DNA of 64,000 nucleotides, taken from an uncultured Clostridia bacterium. Its GTDB lineage: Bacteria > Bacillota > Clostridia > Lachnospirales > Cellulosilyticaceae. Below, piece after piece: positions 8,973-17,458 of this stretch. Below the pieces are notes generated by a model. It made no database searches, was not told the origin of the DNA, and saw nothing but the letters and a program-made list of their open reading frames with translations. Both the position numbers and the translations under genes were made by a program. The DNA is taken from NCBI GenBank assembly GCA_937921505.1, contig CAKZUB010000006.1, forward strand, positions 32,892 to 96,891, written 5' to 3'. Positions within the stretch are counted from its first letter, which is position 1. Every line of letters begins with the position of its first letter.

Positions 8973-10274
8973 CTATTGTTTATTGATAATAGTTTGCCAA
9001 TCCTTATCTAATAGTCTTAGCATACCTTCTTGATCTACGCCTCCACCTAAGTATGTCTGCATAGCCATTCCGTTAGACTGCCAAAAGCCATCTGGCATCA
9101 GCAAATATTGTGTATCATTAATAATATTCCCTTGTTCTATATGACTCAGAACATCTTTATTGCCTTGAAAGGTTTCAAAATCAATACCATACGGATTAAG
9201 ACTCTTCATCTGCGTTATAAAAATCTCTTTGCCTTTTCCATTAATGACAAAGTCAAAAAACCTATCCACTACTTCTAAATCCGCTGCTGAACTAATAGCA
9301 AAACTTGCACTATAATCTATATATAATTTATTTTTTTCAGGGTCATTTGTATAAGGAATGCCTATTATTCTTGAAACTTCTGCTGCTTCTGGACTAATCC
9401 CCTCTAAAACATTTAAAACATCAGAAGGTAGCATCAGCATAGCAACTTGCCCTTCTCCATACATAGCCATAATATCCATATAATCGGTACTCATCATATT
9501 AGGTTGGCAGTTCTCCTTAGCAAGATCAATGAGATCAAATACTGGTAAGGCATTATCTACAAAACTTGCTTTGCCGGCATCCATGTCAGCTGCCCACTCA
9601 GGTGAACTAAAAAGTTCCTGCCCTGGTTGAAAAATACAGCTTCCTACCGACCAAGCAGCTTTACCTGATATGCCAAAAGGTATGATGTTATTCGCTTTTA
9701 AAGTTTTACAAACCCTTGCAAGTTCATCTAATGTTGTTGGTGGTGAAATACCATATGTATTAAATATTTCCTCGTTATAAATCAATCCCCTAGATGTGAT
9801 AGTAAAGGGTACTGTATATATTTTGCCATCTGTAAAGGTAATAGATTTACGATAATCCTCGCTTAATTGATTAATTACCTTTAAAGAAGATACATCTGCT
9901 ATTTTCCCCGCCTGAATATAAGGCTTTAGAGCAGGTTCTCCCGGTGAAGAAGCAGCAAATATTTCTGGCAGCTTACCTACAGCCTCTTTAGTCTTTAAAA
10001 CGGTATTAAATTCTGGCCCTATCATCTCTGTTGTAATCGTCACATGGGGGTTCTCTTCATTAAAAGCTTTTGCTAGGCTTTCAAACCCTTGCACCAACGT
10101 TTCATGATAGAAAAAAATGTGCATTTGAACTGCTTGTTGTGTGCTTTGTGTGGGTTGTGCCACTCCTGATTTAGAACCATCAGCCTTTTCCTTTGAACTA
10201 CATCCGCCTAGTAGCATAGCCCCTACCAAAAGTGAAATATTTAACAGTCCAATTAACTTTTTAACTTGTTTCAT
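8973..10274 (-). CDS. Extracellular solute-binding lipoprotein (family 1)
   Basis: Substrate-binding protein of the ABC importer, 433 residues from the preferred start. It has a lipoprotein signal peptide with the lipobox LLGGC, so it is anchored outside the membrane, and then the family-1 binding fold (FNEENPHVTITTEMIG, PFTITSRGLIYNEEIFNTYG). The preferred start is the ATG at 10272-10274, nine bases after GGGGG; an ATG two codons upstream at 10278-10280 is too close to that site. It is the first gene of an operon with two permeases and the LacI regulator. The LacI-family repressor suggests a sugar or related ligand, but the real substrate is unknown. Confidence 0.9.
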   Translation of the reverse strand: MKQVKKLIGLLNISLLVGAMLLGGCSSKEKADGSKSGVAQPTQSTQQAVQMHIFFYHETLVQGFESLAKAFNEENPHVTITTEMIGPEFNTVLKTKEAVGKLPEIFAASSPGEPALKPYIQAGKIADVSSLKVINQLSEDYRKSITFTDGKIYTVPFTITSRGLIYNEEIFNTYGISPPTTLDELARVCKTLKANNIIPFGISGKAAWSVGSCIFQPGQELFSSPEWAADMDAGKASFVDNALPVFDLIDLAKENCQPNMMSTDYMDIMAMYGEGQVAMLMLPSDVLNVLEGISPEAAEVSRIIGIPYTNDPEKNKLYIDYSASFAISSAADLEVVDRFFDFVINGKGKEIFITQMKSLNPYGIDFETFQGNKDVLSHIEQGNIINDTQYLLMPDGFWQSNGMAMQTYLGGGVDQEGMLRLLDKDWQTIINKQ

Positions 10275-10310
10275 GAACATCTACCCCCTACGTTTTGTGT
10301 ATAATGACGT

Positions 10311-10326
10311 ATGTTCTCGCGAACAT
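10311..10326. promoter_or_regulatory. LacI-family operator before the ABC operon
   Basis: On the plus strand this reads ATGTTCTCGCGAACAT, with half-sites TGTTC and GAACA identical in sequence and spacing to the perfect palindrome at 6096-6109. It lies 10 bp past the -10 box of the operon's promoter, where a bound repressor would block early transcription. Confidence 0.8.
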
Positions 10327-10335
10327 CTTGTATTT

Positions 10336-10364
10336 ATTCTAACATTGTCACAACATGTTGTCAA
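10336..10364 (-). promoter_or_regulatory. Sigma-A-type promoter of the ABC-LacI operon
   Basis: On the minus strand a TTGACA (10359-10364) is followed after exactly 17 bp by TAGAAT (10336-10341). The spacer overlaps a perfect 12-bp palindrome ACAACATGTTGT (10350-10361), which may be a site for another regulator. Confidence 0.8.
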
Positions 10365-10414
10365 TTTATTTTCATACATTTAAAATAGAATTTCACCAAA
10401 ATAATAACTATCTA

Positions 10415-10470
10415 CAATAAAAAACCTCTTTCTGATGGAATATTTCTCTATCAAAAAGAAGTTTTTTATT
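10415..10470 (-). terminator. Terminator of the second ABC operon
   Basis: The arm AAAAAACCTCTTTCTGAT pairs imperfectly with ATCAAAAAGAAGTTTTTT, with A- and T-runs on the two sides. It lies after the MalG-like gene ending at 10497. Its sequence resembles the terminator at 17401-17458 (shared pattern CAATAAAAAA, TTCTGAT, TCTCTATCA, AAAGAAG). Confidence 0.75.
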
Positions 10471-10496
10471 AAATCTTATATATAAATTATAAGGAT

Positions 10497-11384
10497 CTAT
10501 TCTTTTACTGCGCCATCTACAATACCGGCAAATACATATTTTTGAAAAAATAAAAAGAGTAGAATCGTTGGTATCATAACTAAGATAATACATGCGCTTA
10601 GTTCTACCACTGATCCTGTTCTTGCATTTGAAAATGACATAAGCGCTGTAGTCATTGTTCTTAGTTTTTGAGACGGCATATACAGATATGGAATATACAT
10701 GTCATTTAAAATATCAATAGTTTTTAATATAGCTATTGTAGCTGTAGCTGGCACAACAGTAGGAAAAATTATCCTCCAAAATATACCATAGTAGTTGCAG
10801 CCATCCATTCTTGCACTTTCATCTAAAGATACGGGAATCTGCTGCATAAATTGCATATAAATATATATCTGTAGTAAGTCTGTGGCTGCGTAAATAGCAA
10901 TAGGCCCCCATATCTTGTTGTACAGCCCCATGTCTTTTATAATACTAAAACGCGCAATTTCAGTAACAAATCCCGGTACAATCATTCCTATCATAAAAAA
11001 GAAGAGCAGCATTTTCTTAATTTTAAAATCAAACCTTGTGATACAATATGCTGTCATAGAAGATAATAATATATTAATGATAAGCGTCACTACTACCATG
11101 AACATAGAGTTTTTAAAGCCTAGTAGAAGCTTCCCCTTAACAAATGCAGTTTTAAAGTTTTCTAAATAAAACCAATTGCTTGGAGGTTTTAAAGGGAATT
11201 CACTTCCTAATTGTATAGGTGTTTTAAATGCTGCAAACAATGTAATGAGAATAGGTATGAAAATAATAAGTGTTATAATACCAAAGAATATATACTTTAT
11301 GAAAGTACTTGCATTTTTACTTAAATGAATGGGCTTGAAAAGTCTAGTTTTCTGGACTTCAAGGTGTTTTTGTGTATTATACAT
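10497..11384 (-). CDS. Carbohydrate ABC transporter permease (MalG-like)
   Basis: A 295-residue CUT1 permease with a 30-residue cytoplasmic N-terminus, six helices, the EAA loop DESARMDGCNYYGIFWRIIFP, and the C-terminus AGIVDGAVKE. It is the last gene of the kinase/regulator/ABC module at 10.4-17.3 kb. It begins 4 bp after the MalF-like gene ends; the ribosome site GGAAAATG overlaps that gene's end. The partner ATPase is not encoded in the module. Confidence 0.92.
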   Translation of the reverse strand: MYNTQKHLEVQKTRLFKPIHLSKNASTFIKYIFFGIITLIIFIPILITLFAAFKTPIQLGSEFPLKPPSNWFYLENFKTAFVKGKLLLGFKNSMFMVVVTLIINILLSSMTAYCITRFDFKIKKMLLFFFMIGMIVPGFVTEIARFSIIKDMGLYNKIWGPIAIYAATDLLQIYIYMQFMQQIPVSLDESARMDGCNYYGIFWRIIFPTVVPATATIAILKTIDILNDMYIPYLYMPSQKLRTMTTALMSFSNARTGSVVELSACIILVMIPTILLFLFFQKYVFAGIVDGAVKE

Positions 11385-11388
11385 GTTA

Positions 11389-12267
11389 TCATTTTCCTTT
11401 CCCTAATATTTTCTTTTGTATTCCCGAAATAGTTATAATCATAGCCATTAGTATAACTGCCATTGCTGATGCTCTGCCTACACTATTAAAATTAAATGCA
11501 GTTTCGATAGTATGCATAATAAAAGTGCTGCTAGCACGCCCAGGGCCTCCCGATGTCATAACGAAAGGAATATCGAATACCTGTAATCCACCACGAATAT
11601 TAAGGAATAATACAAGCTCAATAATAGTTAAAATATTAGGTAGAATAATGTATATGTATTGTTTAAACATATTAGCCCCATCTACTTCTGCTGCCTCTAA
11701 TATTTCTTGAGGAACTGATTTTATAGCAGCTAGAAACAAAATAACATGCATCCCACTAAATCTCCATAGCGAAACAGATGTTAATGAATAATTAACAATA
11801 CTTGTATTGCTTAACCAATTCACAGGATCAAATCCTAATAACTGGATAAATGTATTTAGCGCTCCTCCCTCAGAACTAAAAAACATAGAAAACATGTAGG
11901 CAACAGCTACTCCGTTAATAATATAAGGTAAAAATACAGTTGTTTTAAAAAACCCTACTGCTTTTAACTTACTATTTAATAAAAAAGCTATAAAAATCTC
12001 GACTGGGATCATTGCTAAATGAATACTAAAATAAGTAAAGTTGTTTTTCAAAGTGTTCCATAAATCTGGTGAATCTACTAAAAGCTTTATGTAATTTTTA
12101 AGTCCATTAAAATCTTTACTTGCTGAAATACCATCCCAACTTGTAAAACTAAGATAGATTAACTTCACTGTAGGATAAATCATAAATAAACATAACAGAC
12201 TAATAGGTATTATTAAAAAAGAAGCTAAAAACCAATTTTTTTTAGCTTCTCTAGATATAGTAATCAT
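11389..12267 (-). CDS. Sugar ABC transporter permease (MalF-like)
   Basis: A 292-residue CUT1 permease with six membrane helices, the EAA loop LEAAEVDGANMFKQYIYIILP and the conserved VFDIPFVMTSGGPG near the C-terminus. AAAGGAG precedes the ATG. It is separated from the binding-protein gene by a perfect 17-bp stem-loop (12298-12337), so its expression may be set below that of the binding protein. It pairs with the MalG-like product encoded next. Confidence 0.92.
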   Translation of the reverse strand: MITISREAKKNWFLASFLIIPISLLCLFMIYPTVKLIYLSFTSWDGISASKDFNGLKNYIKLLVDSPDLWNTLKNNFTYFSIHLAMIPVEIFIAFLLNSKLKAVGFFKTTVFLPYIINGVAVAYMFSMFFSSEGGALNTFIQLLGFDPVNWLSNTSIVNYSLTSVSLWRFSGMHVILFLAAIKSVPQEILEAAEVDGANMFKQYIYIILPNILTIIELVLFLNIRGGLQVFDIPFVMTSGGPGRASSTFIMHTIETAFNFNSVGRASAMAVILMAMIITISGIQKKILGKGK

Positions 12268-12297
12268 TGATTAGCTCTCCTTTTTAAAAAAATTTGA

Positions 12298-12337
12298 TTA
12301 ATAAAAAACAAAGTTTTTTCACTTTGTTTTTTATTAA
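12298..12337 (-). terminator. Intercistronic stem-loop after the binding-protein gene
   Basis: A perfect 17-bp inverted repeat (arms 12298-12314 and 12321-12337, TTAATAAAAAACAAAGT and its complement) with a 6-nt loop. On the minus strand a U-rich tract follows shortly after. It lies 15 bp past the binding-protein stop and before the permease ribosome site, so it may act as a leaky terminator or 3'-end protector. Confidence 0.75.
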
Positions 12338-12351
12338 TCATTCCACCTAAA

Positions 12352-13683
12352 TTAATTATTTTTCCCTTTTTTCCACTGATCATTTAATTTTTTCATCATA
12401 GAATCAAAATCTGCTCCTGCCAGCATATCCTGCCCTATTTTTTTAACATCAAAACCAAAAGAGTTAACAATTTTTTGAAACTCTATATTTCCACCATCGT
12501 ATAACAAATATTTAGCATCTTCTGCATTCTGTACTGAATCTAAAATAGGCAACTCAATATCTACATTATTTGTTGTTGTATCAATCCCTCTTTGCTCCAT
12601 ACAACCTTTCAAGTATTGACTAGAAAAATACCAATCTATAAATTGTTTTACAAGTTCAACATTTTCACTGCTTTTTGGAGTTGCATAAAATAAGTCAACT
12701 ACTGCCATAGAATAAAATGTATCTGCTTGTGTATTGCGGGCTGGCATTAGAAACAGACCTAGATCCTCCATGTCTCCGCCACTTCCCTCATAATCTGTAA
12801 TAAACCATTGGCCTGCTGGCAACATAGCACCTTCTCCTGCCACAAACATATTTTTCGCTTGATCAAATCCAATGCCTAATGGATCTCTTCCAAAAACTTG
12901 TGTATCATATAATTTTTGTATTTTGACATATGCCTCATAAAAAGGTTCACCAGGTGAAAACGGCTCCTCTTTTGTAGCCATTTCATTCCAATAAGCTCCA
13001 TTTTCAGCTTCAATTCCAGGCATAAATTCATTAAACGGATAGTTTGGCCACGCATCTTTAGCTCCTAATAAAATAGGAATATGCTCATTTTTTTCTTTAA
13101 TGGTCTGCGCTGTCTCTATAAACTCATCCCATGTTTTTGGTACTTCTAAACCATACTTCTCAAATATACTCTTTCTATAATAAACAAATTCATAAAAAAT
13201 AGTTTCTGGTACACCATATATATTGTTATCTATCTCATATTCTTTAGCATATAAATTACTTGTTACTGCTGTTGTATTATTAAGTGGTTCAAGTGCTTCG
13301 GCAAAGTTAGCTAACATGTATGGTTTTAATACCATAATATCTGGTAATTCATCTGCTGATTTACGTAGTTTGAGTGTATTTTCAAGATCTTCAGTATTTT
13401 TTACTTTTTCAATTTCTATGGTTACATTTGGCATTACTTCCTTAAAAGCATCAGATATGCTGCTAGTCTCTGTAAAATATTCATATTGCGCATCATCGTG
13501 TATTAACATTGTTAAAGTCACAGGCTTTGCACTCTCAACATTTACTGTATTGTTAGATGATACTGCTTTTTCTATTCCAGCCTTACTTTCCTGCGTTTTT
13601 GCACAACCTCCCACGCCTAAGCCTAATGAGACTACCGATACCCCTATTACTATTGCTTTATGTAACTGTTTTATTTTCTTCAT
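12352..13683 (-). CDS. Extracellular solute-binding lipoprotein (family 1)
   Basis: A 443-residue binding protein with a signal peptide and lipobox (GLGVGGC), followed by the family-1 fold: TLTMLIHDDAQYEYFTE at the first strand, YYRKSIFEKYGLEVPKTWDEF as the typical hinge-near motif, and GEGAMLPAGQWFI. It delivers substrate, probably a sugar or oligosaccharide, to the permeases encoded downstream. GGGGG precedes the ATG. Upstream lies the response-regulator gene, separated by a copy of the 75-bp repeat carrying a terminator, so the transporter probably has its own promoter under the control of that regulator. Confidence 0.92.
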   Translation of the reverse strand: MKKIKQLHKAIVIGVSVVSLGLGVGGCAKTQESKAGIEKAVSSNNTVNVESAKPVTLTMLIHDDAQYEYFTETSSISDAFKEVMPNVTIEIEKVKNTEDLENTLKLRKSADELPDIMVLKPYMLANFAEALEPLNNTTAVTSNLYAKEYEIDNNIYGVPETIFYEFVYYRKSIFEKYGLEVPKTWDEFIETAQTIKEKNEHIPILLGAKDAWPNYPFNEFMPGIEAENGAYWNEMATKEEPFSPGEPFYEAYVKIQKLYDTQVFGRDPLGIGFDQAKNMFVAGEGAMLPAGQWFITDYEGSGGDMEDLGLFLMPARNTQADTFYSMAVVDLFYATPKSSENVELVKQFIDWYFSSQYLKGCMEQRGIDTTTNNVDIELPILDSVQNAEDAKYLLYDGGNIEFQKIVNSFGFDVKKIGQDMLAGADFDSMMKKLNDQWKKGKNN

Positions 13684-13782
13684 TTTATTTCCCCCTCTAC
13701 CTTGTTTTGTAATTCTATTTTATATTTTTCAAGTCTATAAATTAATGATGTTTATTAATATTTATTGATTTATATTCATATC

Positions 13783-13857
13783 TATACCCATTGCATATCA
13801 CAAACTTTGCTTGTGATACTGCCACAAATAAAAAGTTGAAAGTGTTTTTCTTTCAAC
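13783..13857. repeat. 75-bp dispersed repeat, copy 1 (with terminator hairpin)
   Basis: One of three similar 75-bp copies (also 51991-52065 and 55856-55930), all in the same orientation. It ends 2 bp before the stop codon of the response-regulator gene. It holds two hairpins: GTTGAAAG/CTTTCAAC with a T-run on the minus strand (a terminator), and ATCACAA/TTGTGAT. Confidence 0.8.
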
Positions 13858-13859
13858 CT

Positions 13860-15461
13860 TTATCTTATATGTTTAGAGTTATTTCTATAACGCTTAGGGC
13901 TGGTACTTACTATCTTTTTAAATATGCGACTGAAATGCTCAACATTTTCATAGCCTACCGCACTACAAATCTCATATATTTTCTGATCTGAATACTTGAG
14001 TAAATTTTTAGCTTTTTCAATTCTATATTTTGTAAGATATTGACTGAAATTTTCTCCTTCTTTTTGCGTAAAAAATCCACTAAAATACCCTTCACTTAAA
14101 TTGAGATGTTCGCTTATTTCTAATAGAGTTATTTTTTTCATATAGTTTAACTGAACATATTCTTTAGCTCTTTTAATAATAGGAGAGTTATGATGATCTA
14201 AACAATCAAGCATATAATCTATTAAATTACCTACAAGATTATAAATCCATTTATCCATTTCTACCTTGGTATCGAATGTATAAACTTTAGATAAAAAATT
14301 AGTATTATGTTCGAATATATTTTTCTTTTCATAGCTATTCTCATTTAAAAAATAAATAATAGTATAAAGCAACTCCATATAGTAGGCTGTAATTTCATTT
14401 TTTTCAACTTCCCTACCAACATCAACTTTATCTAAAATATCTTTTAATCCTTTCATAATTTTATCTTTATTATTTTCATTTAAACCTTCTATTAATATGT
14501 CTTTAAATTGAGTAATATTTTCCTTTTGACATTTATTGATTCGAACTATATCTTTGGAATAAATATTTTTTCCTTTTCCTAAAACAAAGCGATATTTTGC
14601 ATTGGCTAAGGCCTCTGTATAAATATCTTTCAACTCTTCTAGACCACTGAATATATAACTTATTCCTGCCGAAAAGGTAATATCCATATAATGAAATACA
14701 TTATGTCTAATGTGCATTAATACTTGCTCAATTTGTTCATATATAATTAATTCACTATTTTCATCAAAGCAAACAATAAGTGCATATTCATTCGGACTTA
14801 TTATAATAAACTCACTATTTTCTACTTTTTCTAATACCTGAACAACAATTTCCACAATGCCTTTACTAAAGCTATTGAGATTATCTTGTTGGTATCTCTC
14901 CTTAACAGACTCAAAATTATCAATCAATAGACTACAAACAACTATATTTTTTCTATTGATCTGTACCTGATAGCGCTTCTTAATAAATTGGATCTTATCT
15001 ATATCTGTTTCCTCTAAAATCTCCTTTAAAAATATAGCCTTTTCAAACCGAGAATACGTTGTTGTTAACTTCTTTGTATTTTCCTCCTTGTGATCCTTAA
15101 TCTTTCTTAATAAGTTTAGAATCTCATCCGTATCCATCTCTGACTTGACAATGTAATCATAAGCCCCTAATTTAAATGCATTTCTAACGATACTATAATC
15201 ATCATACGCACTTAGAACAATAATGCTGGGATCTAATGAACTATTTTGAATTTCTTTAATTAAAGAAATACCATCCATAATGGGCATATTAATATCCGTA
15301 ATAACAATGTCTATATCGGGATATTGTTCTAGTATCTCTAACGCCTGCTTTCCATTAGTTGCTTCAAACTTCAAGTCAAACCCATTGGCTTGCCAATCTA
15401 TTAAGGATTTTAGAGCAACTCTTACTATAGCCTCATCTTCTACTAATAACACCTTATACAC
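13860..15461 (-). CDS. AraC-type two-component response regulator (YesN-like)
   Basis: A 533-residue DNA-binding regulator. The receiver domain (residues 1-120) has the acidic pair ED near the start and the phosphoacceptor in VITDINMPIMDG. A long middle region of about 300 residues follows, and the C-terminal 100 residues hold two AraC helix-turn-helix motifs (LLEISEHLNLSEGYFSGFFT and IYEICSAVGYENVEHFSRIF). The preferred start is GTG at 15459-15461, 9 nt after GGAGG and overlapping the kinase stop by 8 bp; a longer frame to 15482 lacks a site. It is coupled to the YesM-like kinase and probably activates the adjacent ABC genes. Confidence 0.9.
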   Translation of the reverse strand: MYKVLLVEDEAIVRVALKSLIDWQANGFDLKFEATNGKQALEILEQYPDIDIVITDINMPIMDGISLIKEIQNSSLDPSIIVLSAYDDYSIVRNAFKLGAYDYIVKSEMDTDEILNLLRKIKDHKEENTKKLTTTYSRFEKAIFLKEILEETDIDKIQFIKKRYQVQINRKNIVVCSLLIDNFESVKERYQQDNLNSFSKGIVEIVVQVLEKVENSEFIIISPNEYALIVCFDENSELIIYEQIEQVLMHIRHNVFHYMDITFSAGISYIFSGLEELKDIYTEALANAKYRFVLGKGKNIYSKDIVRINKCQKENITQFKDILIEGLNENNKDKIMKGLKDILDKVDVGREVEKNEITAYYMELLYTIIYFLNENSYEKKNIFEHNTNFLSKVYTFDTKVEMDKWIYNLVGNLIDYMLDCLDHHNSPIIKRAKEYVQLNYMKKITLLEISEHLNLSEGYFSGFFTQKEGENFSQYLTKYRIEKAKNLLKYSDQKIYEICSAVGYENVEHFSRIFKKIVSTSPKRYRNNSKHIR

Positions 15462-17253
15462 CTTTATTCTCCTCCTCTTCACTGCATTTAGGCAGTTTTA
15501 CCTTAACTGTAGTAAACAAATTAGGCTCACTTACTATGTCTATTCCATACTCATTTCCAAAATTTAATTGGATTCTACGATTCACATTACTTATGCCCAT
15601 TTGATTAAAACCTTTAGCATGGGGTTTGTCATGTAAGAGTAGATTATTGATTTCCATTTGGCTCATGCCACATCCATTATCCTTAACCTCTAGTACAATA
15701 CTATTTTCTTGTGAATACCCACAGAGTGAGATCCTAGGATTTTGAGTCTCGATACTTAATCCATGAATAATTGCGTTCTCCACTATAGGCTGCAAAAGCA
15801 TATTAAGTATATAGCATTTTTTTATATCTTCTTCTATGTCTATATGTAATTCTATTTCATTACCATATCGCACCTTCATGATATATAAGTAATTGCATAT
15901 ATAATCTATTTCTTCTTCAATCAACACTTTCTTACCTACATCTTTAAATGTCTTAGATAATATTTTCATGAATGCACTCAACATATTTTTAATACCATCT
16001 GCTTTACTCATCATAGCCATAAGCTTAATAGAGTTAAGCGTATTATATATAAAATGAGGATTAATTTGTGCCTGCAGAGCTCTCATCTCTTCTTTATTTT
16101 TTTCCTTCTCTTTTATATCTCTTTCTCTAATAAGCTCCTTGATCCTATCCATCATTTGAATATAGGATTCATTTAATAAAATGATCTCGGTTGGCCCCTT
16201 AATTTCTGTATGATACTCTACTTCACTGCTTATATCGAAGCTATTTTTCTTCACTGTTTTCATTTGCTCAATCAGTTTTTTAATAGGATTAATAATTTGA
16301 TTTAAAAATAAAATAATAAAGACTATAAAAAGCAATAAAATAACAAGATAGCATAGATTGAAAAAATATAAGATGCCACTTAAATCCTTATTAAGATTAT
16401 TTTTATCCATCACATTTAAAATCGTTTCATTGGTCTTAGGTAAATAGTAGGTAGATATAATATGATTCTTTTTGTAAAAAGTTTGTAATTCTCTGGACTT
16501 GTTTTGTTGTAAATACTCACTGTAATCCACTGAATAATGAGTATCATTATCTTGATCCCCACTATACGATGAAAGAATTTTTTTTCCTTCTTTATTTAAA
16601 ATCAATATCTCTCCCATTTCAAAAGAATAGTATAGTGGATTAAACGTAGAAAATGCATTGCTTTTTATCTCATAATAAATGAGTTCAATTGAATCAATAT
16701 TTTGATGCCTCCTAGGTGTTATAGAAGCTGCAATCTTTTTTTGTTTATTAGGACTTGTTACAAGTCCTTGTGTTAACCCATGCCTTAAGACATCTCCATT
16801 TTTGATTAAAGTTTTTTGATACCAAGAAGATTTGCGTACATCTTCTTTAAGATTTATAGGATTTCCATAATAATAATGGCTACCATCTTTATAAAAAATC
16901 ACCAACTGCTGAGAGTCATTATTATGGTTGAAAATATGTCCTAGTCTTGAGTCTATTTCCTTAGATATCTTAAATGCCTTATTTCTATCTTGTTCTGTAT
17001 GCCATCTATTCATCAAATCTAGTAATATGTATTCATTAGCTATTTGGGTAGTAACTAGTCCAAGTTGCTTTTGTTCTTGCTCATAGGTTGTAGCTGCTTG
17101 CTCTACTACTTGTTTTACTCTATCTAAACAATTTGTTTTTAAAACTTCTCTGTACTTTTGATTCAATATAAAGTTAATTAAAAATACAGGTATCACAATA
17201 ACGATTATAAAGAGTTGTAAAAATCGACTAAGTATATTTTGTTTTATCTTCAT
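15454..17253 (-). CDS. Sensor histidine kinase (YesM-like)
   Basis: A 599-residue membrane kinase. It has an N-terminal membrane helix (about 10-30), an extracellular sensor of about 240 residues, a second helix (about 285-308), a HAMP-like linker, then the His_kinase domain with the phosphoacceptor in ALQAQINPHFIYNTLNSIK, and a HATPase domain with VENAIIHG and VKDNGCGM. It phosphorylates the response regulator whose gene overlaps its 3' end. It probably senses an extracellular sugar, alone or through the neighbouring binding protein. An interrupted 9-bp palindrome lies about 100 bp upstream. Confidence 0.92.
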   Translation of the reverse strand: MKIKQNILSRFLQLFIIVIVIPVFLINFILNQKYREVLKTNCLDRVKQVVEQAATTYEQEQKQLGLVTTQIANEYILLDLMNRWHTEQDRNKAFKISKEIDSRLGHIFNHNNDSQQLVIFYKDGSHYYYGNPINLKEDVRKSSWYQKTLIKNGDVLRHGLTQGLVTSPNKQKKIAASITPRRHQNIDSIELIYYEIKSNAFSTFNPLYYSFEMGEILILNKEGKKILSSYSGDQDNDTHYSVDYSEYLQQNKSRELQTFYKKNHIISTYYLPKTNETILNVMDKNNLNKDLSGILYFFNLCYLVILLLFIVFIILFLNQIINPIKKLIEQMKTVKKNSFDISSEVEYHTEIKGPTEIILLNESYIQMMDRIKELIRERDIKEKEKNKEEMRALQAQINPHFIYNTLNSIKLMAMMSKADGIKNMLSAFMKILSKTFKDVGKKVLIEEEIDYICNYLYIMKVRYGNEIELHIDIEEDIKKCYILNMLLQPIVENAIIHGLSIETQNPRISLCGYSQENSIVLEVKDNGCGMSQMEINNLLLHDKPHAKGFNQMGISNVNRRIQLNFGNEYGIDIVSEPNLFTTVKVKLPKCSEEEENKGV

Positions 17254-17355
17254 ATGTGCACCCCAGTTATTTGGACTATTTTTATATTAGCTTAACATAT
17301 TCTATATATTATTTGTATATAATTCCTTTTGACACTCATAATACATGTATAGTAT

Positions 17356-17380
17356 ATATACAGTTTGAGATACTGTATAT
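17356..17380. promoter_or_regulatory. Interrupted palindrome upstream of the kinase gene
   Basis: ATATACAGT (17356-17364) and ACTGTATAT (17372-17380) are perfect inverted arms separated by 7 bp, in the AT-rich region upstream of the kinase-regulator operon. It could be a regulator binding site. It is far from any stop codon and has no T-run, so it is not an obvious terminator. Confidence 0.4.
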
Positions 17381-17400
17381 TAAATATTATCTATATTATT

Positions 17401-17458
17401 GCAATAAAAAAACTTCCTTCTGATATGACAATCTCTATCAGAAAGAAGCTTTTTGTTA
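17401..17458 (-). terminator. Terminator of the Rbs-like/URO-D operon
   Basis: CTTCCTTCTGATA pairs with TATCAGAAAGAAG; the minus-strand sequence continues into a T-run. It abuts the stop codon of the URO-D gene (17456). It resembles the terminator at 10415-10470 over about 55 bp. Confidence 0.75.

Noticed and set aside
10408..10593. Minus-strand frame of 61 codons past the MalG-like gene
   Set aside because: It overlaps the real gene's 3' end and a terminator hairpin, has no ribosome site, and is a frame shadow.
11372..11710. 112-codon plus-strand frame
   Set aside because: It is antisense to the MalF-like permease gene; hydrophobic content mirrors the membrane helices of that gene.
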